Source of the DNA: Oxobacter pfennigii
GTDB taxonomy: Bacteria > Bacillota > Clostridia > Clostridiales > Oxobacteraceae
NCBI RefSeq assembly: GCF_001317355.1
Contig: NZ_LKET01000051.1
Coordinates: 62,001 to 126,000 of the forward strand
DNA: 64,000 bases
Direction of reading: 5' to 3'
Translations under genes and position numbers: made by a program
Shown here: piece after piece, positions 16,915-26,563 of the stretch
Layout: the number at the start of each line of letters is the position of its first letter
How positions within the stretch are numbered: the stretch's first letter is position 1
Notes under the pieces: model-generated
Told to the model about the DNA's origin: nothing
Databases searched by the model: none
What the model saw: only the letters and a program-made list of their open reading frames with translations

Positions 16915-17771
16915 GCAATATTTTATCAGTCAAAAATTTAAGGAAGAAATATAAGGACTTCACCCTTCAAGATATAAGCTTCAACCTGGAAAAAGGATAT
17001 ATAATGGGATTCATCGGACCAAACGGAGCAGGAAAAAGCACGACAATAAAGCTCATTATGAATCTTATAAAAAAGGATGACGGAAAAATAGAGATTTTTG
17101 GGCTAGATAATATATCCCATGAAAAAGAAATTAAAGAGCGGATAGGTTTTGTGTATGACGAAAGCCACTTTTATGATGAACTCTCAGTTACGGAAATGAA
17201 AAATATAATTGCACCTTTTTACAAAGGCTGGGATGATAAGGCATTTGTGAGGTATCTTAAGGAATTTGACCTACCCCCCAAAAAGAAGATAAAAGATTTC
17301 TCAAAGGGCATGAAGATGAAATTTTCCTTGGCCCTTGCATTATCCCATGGCGCAGAGTTAATCCTTATGGATGAACCGACATCGGGGCTGGATCCAATAT
17401 TCAGAAGCGAGATACTTGATATACTGTATTCATTAATGCAGGATGAAAACAAGGCAATATTCTTTTCCACCCATATTACAACCGATCTCGAAAAAGTCGC
17501 AGATTATATAACATTTATTAATGATGGAAGAATTATCTTTTCGGAAACAAAGGATAAAATACTTGAGACCTACGGTGTGGTCAAAGGCGGAAAGGAACTG
17601 CTGGACAGTGATATAAAAAAAGAATTCATAGGGATAAGGGAAAGTTCTTTTGGATTTGAAGGGCTCACAAATAATACAAAAAAAATAAAAAGCCTGTTTA
17701 AAAACAATGTGCTTATTGAAAAGCCTTCACTGGACGATATTATGGTCTATACGGTCAAGGGGGTAAGATAA
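16911..17771 (+). CDS. ABC transporter ATP-binding protein (ABC-2 exporter)
   Basis: The 286-residue ATPase has Walker A GPNGAGKST (37-45), a variant signature FSKGMKMK, Walker B LILMDEPTSGLD and the H-loop FFSTHIT, followed by a short C-terminal extension. It energises export with the two membrane proteins encoded directly after it; the genes overlap by 1 bp (shared A of TAATG). The substrate is unknown; the YtrA-type regulator points to a peptide or cell-envelope-active compound. Confidence 0.92.
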   Translation: MSNILSVKNLRKKYKDFTLQDISFNLEKGYIMGFIGPNGAGKSTTIKLIMNLIKKDDGKIEIFGLDNISHEKEIKERIGFVYDESHFYDELSVTEMKNIIAPFYKGWDDKAFVRYLKEFDLPPKKKIKDFSKGMKMKFSLALALSHGAELILMDEPTSGLDPIFRSEILDILYSLMQDENKAIFFSTHITTDLEKVADYITFINDGRIIFSETKDKILETYGVVKGGKELLDSDIKKEFIGIRESSFGFEGLTNNTKKIKSLFKNNVLIEKPSLDDIMVYTVKGVR

Positions 17772-18442
17772 TGTTAAACCTGATCATTAAGGATATTGTT
17801 ATTCAAAAAAGGAGCCTTCCAACCATCTTATTTTTAACGGCCATTATGATTGTTTCCTTTCAGGGGACACATGGAAACGGCGCATATATCGTGGGTTCTG
17901 CCGCAGTAGTATTCATCCTTTTATCCGGTGCTTTTGCATATGATGAAAAATACAGGGCAGACATGCTTTTAAACAGCCTTCCTGTAAGCAGGAAGGGAAT
18001 AGTTGTTTCTAGATATCTCTCGGTATTTGCATTCTCAATAATCGCCGTGCTGATAATGTCATGTGCAGGTATAATTTTAAACGTTTCAGGTCTGCCCCTT
18101 AAAATTGGTTTGATAAGCCTTACGGATATTGCTGTTATATATGCCGGAATTATAATTATGTCTTCAATTTATCTCCCCATATATTTTAAATTCGGCTATG
18201 TGAAATCAAGGATATTTAATATGATACTTTATATACTCACCTTCGGCGGGTCGGCCCTCATATCAGGTATACGCCAGGTACTTGCGGAGGAGTTCGGATA
18301 TGCTGCAATGCCCGGTTTTTTTAATTATTTTAATTTAGATACAGCATGGCTGCTTGTAACAACCATTGTCCTGCTTTTATCGTCAATCATGCTGGCTTCC
18401 GTAATAGTATCAATTAAAGTGTACCGCAGCAGAGAATTCTAA
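17771..18442 (+). CDS. ABC-2 family permease subunit
   Basis: This 223-residue protein has six predicted membrane segments and begins MLNLIIKDIVIQKRSLPTIL, the pattern of the ABC-2 permease branch found with YtrA regulators. The motif DEKYRADMLLNSLPVSRKGI is conserved. It is a paralogue of the next gene (shared KDI-IQK start, LLNSLPVSRK, YPI/MYFKFG), so the exporter is probably a heterodimer. Confidence 0.87.
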   Translation: MLNLIIKDIVIQKRSLPTILFLTAIMIVSFQGTHGNGAYIVGSAAVVFILLSGAFAYDEKYRADMLLNSLPVSRKGIVVSRYLSVFAFSIIAVLIMSCAGIILNVSGLPLKIGLISLTDIAVIYAGIIIMSSIYLPIYFKFGYVKSRIFNMILYILTFGGSALISGIRQVLAEEFGYAAMPGFFNYFNLDTAWLLVTTIVLLLSSIMLASVIVSIKVYRSREF

Positions 18443-18466
18443 ATTTGTCTTACAAGGAGGATTATA

Positions 18467-19132
18467 ATGCTTAATCTAATTTTTAAGGATATACTGATAC
18501 AAAAGAAAACCTTTCTGTATTCCGTGCTGTATGCTCTTTTTGCAGTAGTAGGAATAACAAACTCATTCACATCAAGAGGAGCATATATATTTGGTTCCAT
18601 AGGCATTGCATACCTCTTTGTTATGTATTCAAATACCTATGATGACAAAAACGGCTGTGAAATTACACTGAACAGCCTGCCGGTATCCAGGAAAGATATA
18701 GTCCTGGCAAAATATATGTCGGTACTGGTATTTATATTTATCGGCATAATAATGACCGTCTTTGCCGGAATGCTCGTAAAAATGCTGCTGCCTCAAATAC
18801 CCTTGCAAAACATGGTCATTAATGATATTTTTATGATTTTTGCATGCATTATCCTCATGTATTCCATATATTACCCGATGTACTTTAAATTCGGGGCGAT
18901 AAAGGTGAGGATGCTTAACATGGTGCTTTACTTGATTTTCCTGTTCGGGCCTATCAATTTAATTGCACTGGCCGATAAAAATACCGGCAATTCAATGCTA
19001 AATAAGCTTTTATTAATTATAACAAATAATCCGGACTTTTACTTTTATGCTTTTGCGGCCGCACTTTTACTAGGCCTGATGCTCATATCCCTGAATATAT
19101 CAATTTATGTGTATAGCAGAAAGGATTTATAG
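18467..19132 (+). CDS. ABC-2 family permease subunit, paralogue of the previous gene
   Basis: This 221-residue protein has six membrane segments and begins MLNLIFKDILIQKKTFLYSV. It shares TYDDKNGCEITLNSLPVSRK and YYPMYFKFGAIKVRMLN with its neighbour. It starts 24 nt downstream behind a GGAGG site and ends the operon. Tandem duplication followed by divergence is the simplest explanation. Confidence 0.87.
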   Translation: MLNLIFKDILIQKKTFLYSVLYALFAVVGITNSFTSRGAYIFGSIGIAYLFVMYSNTYDDKNGCEITLNSLPVSRKDIVLAKYMSVLVFIFIGIIMTVFAGMLVKMLLPQIPLQNMVINDIFMIFACIILMYSIYYPMYFKFGAIKVRMLNMVLYLIFLFGPINLIALADKNTGNSMLNKLLLIITNNPDFYFYAFAAALLLGLMLISLNISIYVYSRKDL

Positions 19133-19232
19133 TTTCCTCTGCCCTGATTCTTATAATATTTATAATATGGCAGTTATACACAAATAAGGAGGCAGTGTTA
19201 TTAGTCACTTAAGTGGATTAAAGTGAGAACAA

Positions 19233-19271
19233 AAGCTCCTCGTTTCCTAATCTATGTGGAGCGAGGTGCTT
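19233..19271. terminator. Possible terminator between convergent ABC and dlt operons
   Basis: AAGCTCCTCG and CGAGGTGCTT form a 10-bp stem with one T-T mismatch and a 19-nt loop, with T-rich tails on both strands. It would serve the plus-strand exporter and perhaps the minus-strand dlt operon. The long loop makes this only moderately convincing. Confidence 0.5.
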
Positions 19272-19335
19272 AATTTTATATGTCTTGTGGAGACCGTTTT
19301 TTATAAATTTGACTTATGAAACAACCCCTTTTTTA

Positions 19336-19494
19336 TTAGAACTGGTTGTATATATAGTTTGTTTTATCCGATCCCGAAAATAAAAATATTATAATTGTAC
19401 CGAGTGCTATGAGTATATATAGTAAAAGCTTAAGATTAGTATTATGCCTTATTTTACTGCTGGTTTCCGTGATAAAATTTATCAATTGCTTCAT
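19336..19494 (-). CDS. dltX: DltX-like small membrane protein overlapping the end of dltD
   Basis: This 52-residue protein starts MKQLINFITETSSKIRHNTN, has one membrane helix (LKLLLYILIALGTIIIFLF) and ends SDKTNYIYNQF. DltX proteins are about 50 residues, have one helix and end in a conserved FIYNEF-like motif; YIYNQF fits. DltX is part of the D-alanylation complex with DltB and DltD. It is usually the first gene of the operon; here it is last, overlapping dltD by 41 nt. GGGTGG lies upstream; an in-frame ATG at 19500 is an alternative start. No homology search was possible, but motif and context agree. Confidence 0.7.
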   Translation of the reverse strand: MKQLINFITETSSKIRHNTNLKLLLYILIALGTIIIFLFSGSDKTNYIYNQF

Positions 19495-20659
19495 TGACAT
19501 ACACCCACCCTTTCCAGCCAAGATGCATTATGTCCTTAAGGAAATAGTCCTCATATTCGTACTGGGAGAAATCCGCCATATCAAAGCCATATTCCGAAAC
19601 CAGATTCCTTAATTTTTCATAATAACCTAGTCTGTCATCTTTATCAAAGCCGCAGTAATCATACCATTCTCCGTGAACGGGCACGCTTATTATTAAGGGC
19701 TCAATCCCCAGAGATTTTACTATATCAAAAAGAAGCCTTAAATCCTCATATTCCGGTGATTCCAGATATGACTGACCAATGTATGAGTTCTTATAATCTG
19801 ACAGCTTATTCTTTATATAAGTGTCATAATAGCTGTTTTCTATTGAAAATTCATTGTTGCTTGCTTCTTTAATACCTGCTTCTTCTGCCCTTTTCTTTTC
19901 TGCTTCCCAGTCAAACTCCGTACTTCTTTTTAACAGCACCTCATCTTTAGCGCTGTATAAGTTTAAAAGCTGGCTGCTTTTTATTTTGTCTTTTATAGAA
20001 AGGAGATGATATTTGAATTTGTAATAGGGCATTAAAATTGTCAGCAGCCCTTTGGAAAACATATTATCCATTGAATACAGGGTCCCAAAGGCTTTTATAT
20101 TGCCAAATTCATTATTTCCCCCTGCCAAACTGCTTATCCTCTTTGCTACAGATAATTTCAGCTCCTTATCTATTTCATCATTGAACATAAAGGAATAAAA
20201 CTGAAGCTCAGAAAAATTCATATTAAACTCTTCAGAACCTAAACCAGCCTTGGTAAACCACTGGGGCGATATAATCAATACCATTTTTTTAGACTTCATA
20301 TCCTGACCTAATGCTCCTATATTTATAGCATGTATAATGCTTTGAGAATATCCTCTTCCGATCAGGTTGACCTGAAAGCCATCCTTCTTGGCAGCGAAAA
20401 AATCCACGGGATAAAAGGGTTTTTGCATAGAACCTAATTCTGAAGATCCGAAAATAAGAAGGTTATCATCTCTTTTAACAGAGCTTTTTTGTAAGATCAT
20501 ACCCTGATTTTTCACAGTGCTTCCGTATATATCACCTATCTGGTCATAATATACACCCGAAATACTCCTGCCATAAAAAGCATCAATGGAATATAAAAAA
20601 ATGCCGGCTATTATACAAAAACAGAGAACAGCACATATTATTCTCGTTATTTTGCCCAT
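19454..20659 (-). CDS. dltD: D-alanyl-lipoteichoic acid biosynthesis protein DltD
   Basis: This 401-residue protein has an N-terminal membrane anchor (IICAVLCFCIIAGIFLY) and a large SGNH-hydrolase-like extracytoplasmic domain. The catalytic Ser lies in LLIFGSSELGSMQ and the Asp/His pair in DIMHLGWKGW, the typical DltD C-terminal motif. It transfers D-alanine onto lipoteichoic acid at the outer membrane face. It follows dltC by 2 bp and has AGGAG upstream. Confidence 0.93.
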   Translation of the reverse strand: MGKITRIICAVLCFCIIAGIFLYSIDAFYGRSISGVYYDQIGDIYGSTVKNQGMILQKSSVKRDDNLLIFGSSELGSMQKPFYPVDFFAAKKDGFQVNLIGRGYSQSIIHAINIGALGQDMKSKKMVLIISPQWFTKAGLGSEEFNMNFSELQFYSFMFNDEIDKELKLSVAKRISSLAGGNNEFGNIKAFGTLYSMDNMFSKGLLTILMPYYKFKYHLLSIKDKIKSSQLLNLYSAKDEVLLKRSTEFDWEAEKKRAEEAGIKEASNNEFSIENSYYDTYIKNKLSDYKNSYIGQSYLESPEYEDLRLLFDIVKSLGIEPLIISVPVHGEWYDYCGFDKDDRLGYYEKLRNLVSEYGFDMADFSQYEYEDYFLKDIMHLGWKGWVYVNEAIDKFYHGNQQ

Positions 20660-20661
20660 CT

Positions 20662-20892
20662 TTATCTCCTCTTGTTAAGGTAGCCAATTAGCTTATTGGG
20701 AGTTTCAATTTCTTCTCTTTCCACATCTGTAGGAGCAATCTCAATGCCAAGCTCCTCTTCTATCCGGATTAAAAGCTCGGTAATTCCGAGAGAATCTAAA
20801 AGCCCGGACTCAAATAAATTGATATCCCTGTCATTTTTAACTTCATCAGTTCCGCAAATTTCTTCCAGCATATTTAGTACTTTATTTTCCAT
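20662..20892 (-). CDS. dltC: D-alanyl carrier protein DltC
   Basis: This 76-residue acyl-carrier-like protein has the phosphopantetheine attachment site DSLG with Ser34 (ESGLLDSLGITELLIRIE) and an acidic second half. It receives D-Ala from DltA and presents it to DltB. Length and position between dltB and dltD are standard. GGAGGT precedes the ATG. Confidence 0.93.
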   Translation of the reverse strand: MENKVLNMLEEICGTDEVKNDRDINLFESGLLDSLGITELLIRIEEELGIEIAPTDVEREEIETPNKLIGYLNKRR

Positions 20893-20929
20893 GATTATTT
20901 ACCTCCGTTTATAAAGTTAACCTGTATCC

Positions 20930-22072
20930 CTAAAACAGATATCCCGAAAATATCAAAAACCCAAAGCACACCAGGTTAAAGGTGACAGCTGTTGAGAGAT
21001 AGTTAAAGCCTTCATTATTTTTATTTTTCTTATACCAGGAGCTTTTTCTCTGAAAAAAATCCGTGGATATGATAAGCAATGCATGATAAAGACCATACAA
21101 TATATAGTGAATTTCGGTGCCATGCCATATACCCATGACTCCCATGGTGATTATATACCCTATGTAGGAAGCCGTATATCTGCTCTTAAACCATTTTTTC
21201 TTCAAAGCTCTCATTACAAATCTTGTGTATATAAAATCCCTGAACCAAAAGGAGAGGGAAATGTGCCACCTGTTCCAAAAATCCTTTATATCCTTGCTTA
21301 TAAAGGGTTTATCAAAATTCTCGGGAGTATTTACTCCTAAAATATGGCTGGTGCCTACGGCAAGCAGGCTGTAGCCTGCAAAGTCGAAAAATAAATACAA
21401 GCTGTATGCATACATATAGTTGATTGTATTTAATATGCTTTTTGCCTCGGGTATTTTAGCCATCCAGTAAGTCGATATGAGGGCGGAGAAGATAAATTTG
21501 TAAGCAGCTCCGTAAAATATTTTCCTTATGCCCTCATCTAAGTACCTTTTATATTCATCCTTTGTAAAGGTTTTGTTTATATCCTCCATAAACCTTCTTG
21601 ACCTGTCTATAGGCCCTGAGCTTATTGAGGGAAAGAATAGCAGAAAATAGGTAAAATCCCATATGCTAAATTCCTTGATAAGACCGTCATGAATTTCAAT
21701 GATCATCTGGACGCTTTTAAAGGTAACATAGGATATGCCTAAAAAACCAATTGTCCAGGATGTAAAATAGGGACTTGCTTTGACAAGGACCAGGGGCAAT
21801 ATGGATAAAGCCACCAAAATTCTCATAAGCCATATGGATTCATATTTACGTCTTAAATAAATGTATCCTCTTATCAGCACAAGCTGCCCTGAATAAAATA
21901 ACACAAGGCATACAGTCTGTATTTTTGATCCTCCGAAGAGGAGAAGAAGCATAAAGAGATTCATAATCATTCCATATTTTTTTATGGGTTTTCCTTTAAG
22001 CCCCAATAAAATCAAGGGTATGAAAGCAATCGATAATATATAGAAAAAATATAAGCCGCTGTATGGAATCAT
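20930..22072 (-). CDS. dltB: D-alanyl transferase DltB (MBOAT family)
   Basis: The 380-residue polytopic protein has about ten membrane segments and the MBOAT signatures: GPIDRSRRF, NRWHISLSFWFRDFIY, and the catalytic His in MGIWHGTEIHYILYGLYHA. It accepts D-Ala from DltC on the cytoplasmic side and passes it across the membrane. It overlaps dltA by 4 bp (ATGA), indicating translational coupling. Confidence 0.93.
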   Translation of the reverse strand: MIPYSGLYFFYILSIAFIPLILLGLKGKPIKKYGMIMNLFMLLLLFGGSKIQTVCLVLFYSGQLVLIRGYIYLRRKYESIWLMRILVALSILPLVLVKASPYFTSWTIGFLGISYVTFKSVQMIIEIHDGLIKEFSIWDFTYFLLFFPSISSGPIDRSRRFMEDINKTFTKDEYKRYLDEGIRKIFYGAAYKFIFSALISTYWMAKIPEAKSILNTINYMYAYSLYLFFDFAGYSLLAVGTSHILGVNTPENFDKPFISKDIKDFWNRWHISLSFWFRDFIYTRFVMRALKKKWFKSRYTASYIGYIITMGVMGIWHGTEIHYILYGLYHALLIISTDFFQRKSSWYKKNKNNEGFNYLSTAVTFNLVCFGFLIFSGYLF

Positions 22073-23598
22073 TTAATCTCCTCCATTAAAGCCTTCCTGT
22101 TGATTTTTCCGTTTGCAGTCATGGGAAGAGACTCCCTTATCACTATCTTTCTGGGTATCATATACTCCGGAATAAATTTCTTAAGCTCATTTTTTATTAA
22201 AAGCCCCGTTTTAAATTCTGTCGCTTCTACCATCCTGTTTAAGGCTACGGCAGCAGTCAGGTACTGTATTTTTTGCTCCTTCAAAACTGGAAGCACCACT
22301 GCATTTTCTATAAAATCTATTTTTCTTAAATTGCTTTCAATATCTTCAAGCTCTATCCTGTAGCCGTTTAATTTTACCTGAAAATCTATTCTGCCGCTGT
22401 AATGAAGGTTATTATTCTTTATATACCCTTCATCTCCTGTGCGGTAGCACCTTAATTCTTTTCCCTCAATCGCCCTTTTAAAAAATACCTTTTCTGTAAT
22501 TTCCGGATTTTTATAATAGCCTATGCTCACGCTTTCCCCTGCTATTACTATCTCTCCCTTTTCACCCATTTCAACTTCCCTGCCCTCACTGTCAGCTATT
22601 ATTATATGACAGTCACTTTTGACATATCCAACGGGCAACGGATCAAAGGCATCCAAAACTTCCTTTGTAATTTCAACGGATGTTACGGCCACTGTGGCTT
22701 CAGTAGGCCCATAGGTATTTATAACCTTAACACCGCAGAACCTTTCATGAATTTTTCTCACACTGCCGTTGTTCAATACCTCGCCGCAAAACATCATGAC
22801 TTTAAGCTTTGGCATTAAGAATCTGTTAAAGCTTTTATCAGCAAGGCACATGTCGGCAAAGGAGGGCGTTGACACCCAAATATCCGCCTGGGACTTATTA
22901 AGGTATGAAAAGAGCTCTTTAGGATTTGCAATCATTTCCTTGTCAACAGAGAACAATGTAGACCCCGATGCAAGAGACAAATATAAATCCATAATGGATA
23001 AATCAAAGGAAAAAGGTGCCTGATTCAAAAATATAAGATCACTGTTTTCAACCTGCCTTAACAAGCTTAAGCCCCACTTTACAAAGCTATTGAGGTTTGA
23101 AAGCGTAATTTGAACACCCTTTGGTTTTCCTGTGCTCCCCGATGTATAAATAATGTAATATACATTATCTTCTTTAACGGCATAGCATTTTTCCGGATGA
23201 TAAGTGCTGTATCTATTTATAAGCTCATGTATTTCATTCAGATATATAATGCTTACATCCGGGGGGATATGAAAAAGATCGCCTATACTAAAAATCATCT
23301 TTGCCCCTGAGCTGTCGATTATATCTTTAATGCGCTCATAAGGAAGAGAACTGTCAATAGGTATGTAGGCATGTCCTGCTTTTACACATGCTAAAAAGCA
23401 TACCAGCATCTCCTTCTGTTTATGCCCATATACAATAATAGGTGTGTCATCATAGCCATACTTTTCAATAAGATAACCAGCCAGGGAATCCGACATTTCT
23501 TTTAGTTCCCCATATGTAATGATGCTGTCTCTATAGGTATGTGCTGCAATATTTTTTCTGCTTTTACCATGGGAATTAATTATATCTATCAAGCTCAC
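22069..23598 (-). CDS. dltA: D-alanine--DltC ligase DltA
   Basis: This 509-residue adenylating enzyme has motif IIYTSGSTGKPKGVQ, the core INTYGPTEATVAVTS, the hinge GRIDFQVKLNGYRIELED and the C-terminal catalytic Lys in MTANGKINRKAL. It activates D-Ala with ATP and loads DltC. GTG at 23596-23598 is the chosen start because it lies 9 nt from GGAGG and gives the usual MSLIDIIN-like N-terminus; the upstream in-frame GTG overlaps the ribosome site. It leads the dltABCDX operon. Confidence 0.92.
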   Translation of the reverse strand: MSLIDIINSHGKSRKNIAAHTYRDSIITYGELKEMSDSLAGYLIEKYGYDDTPIIVYGHKQKEMLVCFLACVKAGHAYIPIDSSLPYERIKDIIDSSGAKMIFSIGDLFHIPPDVSIIYLNEIHELINRYSTYHPEKCYAVKEDNVYYIIYTSGSTGKPKGVQITLSNLNSFVKWGLSLLRQVENSDLIFLNQAPFSFDLSIMDLYLSLASGSTLFSVDKEMIANPKELFSYLNKSQADIWVSTPSFADMCLADKSFNRFLMPKLKVMMFCGEVLNNGSVRKIHERFCGVKVINTYGPTEATVAVTSVEITKEVLDAFDPLPVGYVKSDCHIIIADSEGREVEMGEKGEIVIAGESVSIGYYKNPEITEKVFFKRAIEGKELRCYRTGDEGYIKNNNLHYSGRIDFQVKLNGYRIELEDIESNLRKIDFIENAVVLPVLKEQKIQYLTAAVALNRMVEATEFKTGLLIKNELKKFIPEYMIPRKIVIRESLPMTANGKINRKALMEEIK

Positions 23599-23758
23599 AG
23601 CAATAAACCTCCACACTGATTATACATAAAAATTCTATCATCTAATGGTAGATGGTACAACTCTTTATTATATATTGCCAAAATAATACAGAAAAACCTC
23701 CTACAAAACGACAATATATTTACTATACCCATAGCATACGTATCTTACAGAGACAATT

Positions 23759-23787
23759 TAAAGGGTATGCATTTTGCATACCCTTTA
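23759..23787. terminator. Terminator-like hairpin after prs
   Basis: AAAGGGTATGCA and TGCATACCCTTT form a 12-bp perfect stem with a 3-nt loop, 28 nt past the prs stop. The T tail is short, so efficiency is uncertain. Confidence 0.65.
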
Positions 23788-23815
23788 ATAATATAATTAG
23801 TTTCAGTAAGAAATA

Positions 23816-24766
23816 TCAATCCTCAAAAAGCTTGCTGACCGAGAGATCTTCATATATTCTTTTTATAGCTTCTGCAAATACCGGGGCAACGGATAATACC
23901 TTAAGCCTGTCAAATTTCTTTTCTTCAGGAAGGTTTATGGTATTTAAAACTACCAGCTCTGATATAACAGAATCCTTAAGCCGTTCAACTGCCGGGCCGG
24001 ACATTACGGCATGAGTACAGCAGGCCAAAACTTCCTTGGCTCCCATTTCCTTCAATGATTTTGCACCCAACACTATGGTTCCGGCTGTATCTATCATATC
24101 ATCTACTAAAATGGCGGTTTTCCCTTTTACATCACCTATAATATTCATTATTTCAGCCACATTAGCCTTTGGCCTCCGCTTGTCTATGATGGCAATAGGT
24201 GCATGAAGCCTGTCGGCAAATTTTCTGGCCCTTGTCACACTTCCAAGGTCGGGGGAAACAACTACTATATCATCAAGGTTCTTTGACATATAATATTTTG
24301 CAAGAATTGGCACACCCAGAAGATGATCCACTGGTATATTGAAATATCCCTGTATCTGAGCTGCATGTAAATCCATGGTTAACGCTCTGTCAGCTCCCGC
24401 TGTAGTTATTAAGTCCGCAACCAGTTTAGCCGTGATTGGATCCCTTGCTTTTGCCTTTCTGTCCTGCCTTGCGTAGCCGTAATAAGGAATTACAGCTGTA
24501 ATCCTGCCAGCTGATGCCCTTTTAAATGCATCTATCATAATCAAAAGCTCCATCAGATAGTCATTTACCGGATTGTTTGTTGATTGTACGATGAAGACAT
24601 CGGAACCTCTCACCGTCTCGTTGATATTCATTGCTATTTCTCCATCACTGAATCTATAAACCTCTGAATTGCCTACAGGTACTCCCAGTAAATCGGCAAT
24701 TTCCTTTGCAAGGCCTGGATTTGAATTTGCCGTAAAAATTTTAATGTTCTTACCATGGGTTATCAT
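23816..24766 (-). CDS. prs: Ribose-phosphate pyrophosphokinase
   Basis: The 316-residue enzyme has [36 protein letters not shown], the ribose-5-phosphate/ATP His pair region [12 protein letters not shown], and PRPP loop [12 protein letters not shown]. It makes PRPP for purine, pyrimidine, His, Trp and NAD synthesis. The ATG at 24764-24766 has AGGAGG 8 nt upstream. Downstream of glmU, as in Bacillus. Its product is the effector of PurR encoded nearby. Confidence 0.96.
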   Translation of the reverse strand: MITHGKNIKIFTANSNPGLAKEIADLLGVPVGNSEVYRFSDGEIAMNINETVRGSDVFIVQSTNNPVNDYLMELLIMIDAFKRASAGRITAVIPYYGYARQDRKAKARDPITAKLVADLITTAGADRALTMDLHAAQIQGYFNIPVDHLLGVPILAKYYMSKNLDDIVVVSPDLGSVTRARKFADRLHAPIAIIDKRRPKANVAEIMNIIGDVKGKTAILVDDMIDTAGTIVLGAKSLKEMGAKEVLACCTHAVMSGPAVERLKDSVISELVVLNTINLPEEKKFDRLKVLSVAPVFAEAIKRIYEDLSVSKLFED

Positions 24767-24812
24767 TAAGAAATCCTCCTTTAAAGTTTGGGACAATGTT
24801 CAGCCCCATATG

Positions 24813-26189
24813 CTACTTTCTGCCTGCTCCTTTTCTTTCTACCCAGCCTTCTTTGTTTGTCTGCTTTTCTCTGGCTATTGCCAAAGCACCTTCCGGCACT
24901 TCGTCGGTTATTGTAGAACCGGCTGCAACATATGAATTATCATTTATTTTTACAGGCGCAACAAGGTTGGCATTACAGCCAACAAACACATTGTCGCCTA
25001 TTATAGTCTTATGTTTATTCCTTCCATCATAATTTACAGTTACTGTCCCGCACCCTATATTTACGTTTTTACCCACTTCAGAATCCCCTATATATGAGAG
25101 GTGGGATGCTTTAGTACCGTCTCCGATAACCGATTTTTTAACCTCAACAAAATCTCCTATTTTAACATCCTGTCCAATAACGCATTCCGGCCTTATATAA
25201 GCAAAGGGCCCTATATGGGTATTGGACTTTATCTCACTGCCTAATGCTACCGAATTGTTAATTTCAACTCCATCATGTACAACACAGTTTACAATCCGTG
25301 AATTGGGTCCTATAATACAGTCTTCCCCTATCACGGTTTTTCCTTCTATTATGGAATTAGGATAGATAATTGTATCCATGCCAATTGAAACATCGGCATC
25401 TATATAGACAGAATCAGGGTCAACAATAGTAACTCCATCTTCCATAAGCTTATTTATTTTGCGCTTTCTCATCATTAAAACTGCTTCTGCCAATTGCTGC
25501 CTTGAGTTGATCCCCATTATCTCATGGTTGTCTGATGTTTTAAAAGCACCTATTGGTTGATTTTCAGATTTTAATATCTCAATTACGTCAGTAAGATAAT
25601 ATTCACCCTGTGTATTATTATTACTGATTTTTTTCAATGCATTAACAAGTTTTTCCGAAATAAAACAATATATACCGGAGTTGATTTCCTTTATCTTTAA
25701 TTCTTCCTCGTTTGCATCCCTTTGCTCTGTAATTTTCTGAACATTGCCTGTAATATCCCTGACAATTCTTCCGTAGCCTGTGGGATTATCAAAATCGGCT
25801 GTCAATATGCTTGCACAAAATTCATTTTCAATATGATATTTTACAAGATTCGAAATTGTTTCCTTTGTGATTATGGGAGTATCTCCTGTCAAAATTAAAG
25901 TTACTGAAGAATCGCGGCTTATAAAGCTCTCAGCACACATAACGGCATGGCCTGTTCCTAATTGAATATCCTGCAATGCGAATTTGACATCATCCTTGAT
26001 TGAGCCTTTAACCTCATCTGCTTTATGCCCCACAACAACTATAACATCATCTATTCCAGCAGCTTTTACCGAATGTATTACATGCTCTATAATAGCCTTC
26101 CCGCAAAGCTTGTGAGTAACCTTGGAATGTTTGGATTTCATTCTTTTACCTTCGCCTGCAGCAAGTATAACAGCACAAATATCCTTCAA
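24813..26189 (-). CDS. glmU: Bifunctional GlcNAc-1-P uridyltransferase / GlcN-1-P acetyltransferase
   Basis: The 458-residue enzyme begins with the nucleotidyltransferase motif VILAAGEGKRMKSKHSKVTH and has LTGDTPIITKETI; its C-terminal half is a left-handed beta-helix of hexapeptide repeats with the acetyltransferase site (IRPECVIGQDVKIGDFVEVK, GCGTVTVNYDG). It makes UDP-GlcNAc for peptidoglycan and teichoic acids. TTG at 26187-26189 is the likely start, 7 nt after GAGGTG; the in-frame GTG at 26198 overlaps that site. Confidence 0.95.
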   Translation of the reverse strand: MKDICAVILAAGEGKRMKSKHSKVTHKLCGKAIIEHVIHSVKAAGIDDVIVVVGHKADEVKGSIKDDVKFALQDIQLGTGHAVMCAESFISRDSSVTLILTGDTPIITKETISNLVKYHIENEFCASILTADFDNPTGYGRIVRDITGNVQKITEQRDANEEELKIKEINSGIYCFISEKLVNALKKISNNNTQGEYYLTDVIEILKSENQPIGAFKTSDNHEIMGINSRQQLAEAVLMMRKRKINKLMEDGVTIVDPDSVYIDADVSIGMDTIIYPNSIIEGKTVIGEDCIIGPNSRIVNCVVHDGVEINNSVALGSEIKSNTHIGPFAYIRPECVIGQDVKIGDFVEVKKSVIGDGTKASHLSYIGDSEVGKNVNIGCGTVTVNYDGRNKHKTIIGDNVFVGCNANLVAPVKINDNSYVAAGSTITDEVPEGALAIAREKQTNKEGWVERKGAGRK

Positions 26190-26535
26190 AAAAAACACCT
26201 CTTTATGTGTTTATATACAAAAATTTTCTTAAAAATTGTCCTTATTTATTATATGGTATTAGATATAACAATTCAATGATTTTATCCCTATTAAACAAAA
26301 GCCTTACAAATAAAAAAAGAATTTTTTAAAGCTTGATTAAAACCAAAAGAAATCTGCTAAAAAATCCTATGCATTCGATATTATCCATTATGTATATATT
26401 TTATCTATATATTTTTGTCGTGATTTTTAAAAACACTTGAAAAATTATCGGAATGGTATTAAAATTAACAATGTAATTTTATTAATAAACATAGAATTTT
26501 ATAGAAAATAAGTTTTATATAAAATTGCACAAAGG
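26190..26535. other. AT-rich intergenic region upstream of glmU
   Basis: About 345 bp without an open frame worth calling. It presumably contains the glmU-prs promoter, but no box is clear enough to name in this very AT-rich sequence. Confidence 0.4.
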
Positions 26536-26563
26536 AAAAAGGAGCCCTCCATAGACTCCTTTT
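26536..26563 (-). terminator. Terminator after spoVG
   Basis: On the minus strand AAAAGGAG and CTCCTTTT form an 8-bp stem leading into a T-rich tail at the spoVG stop codon. Confidence 0.75.
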
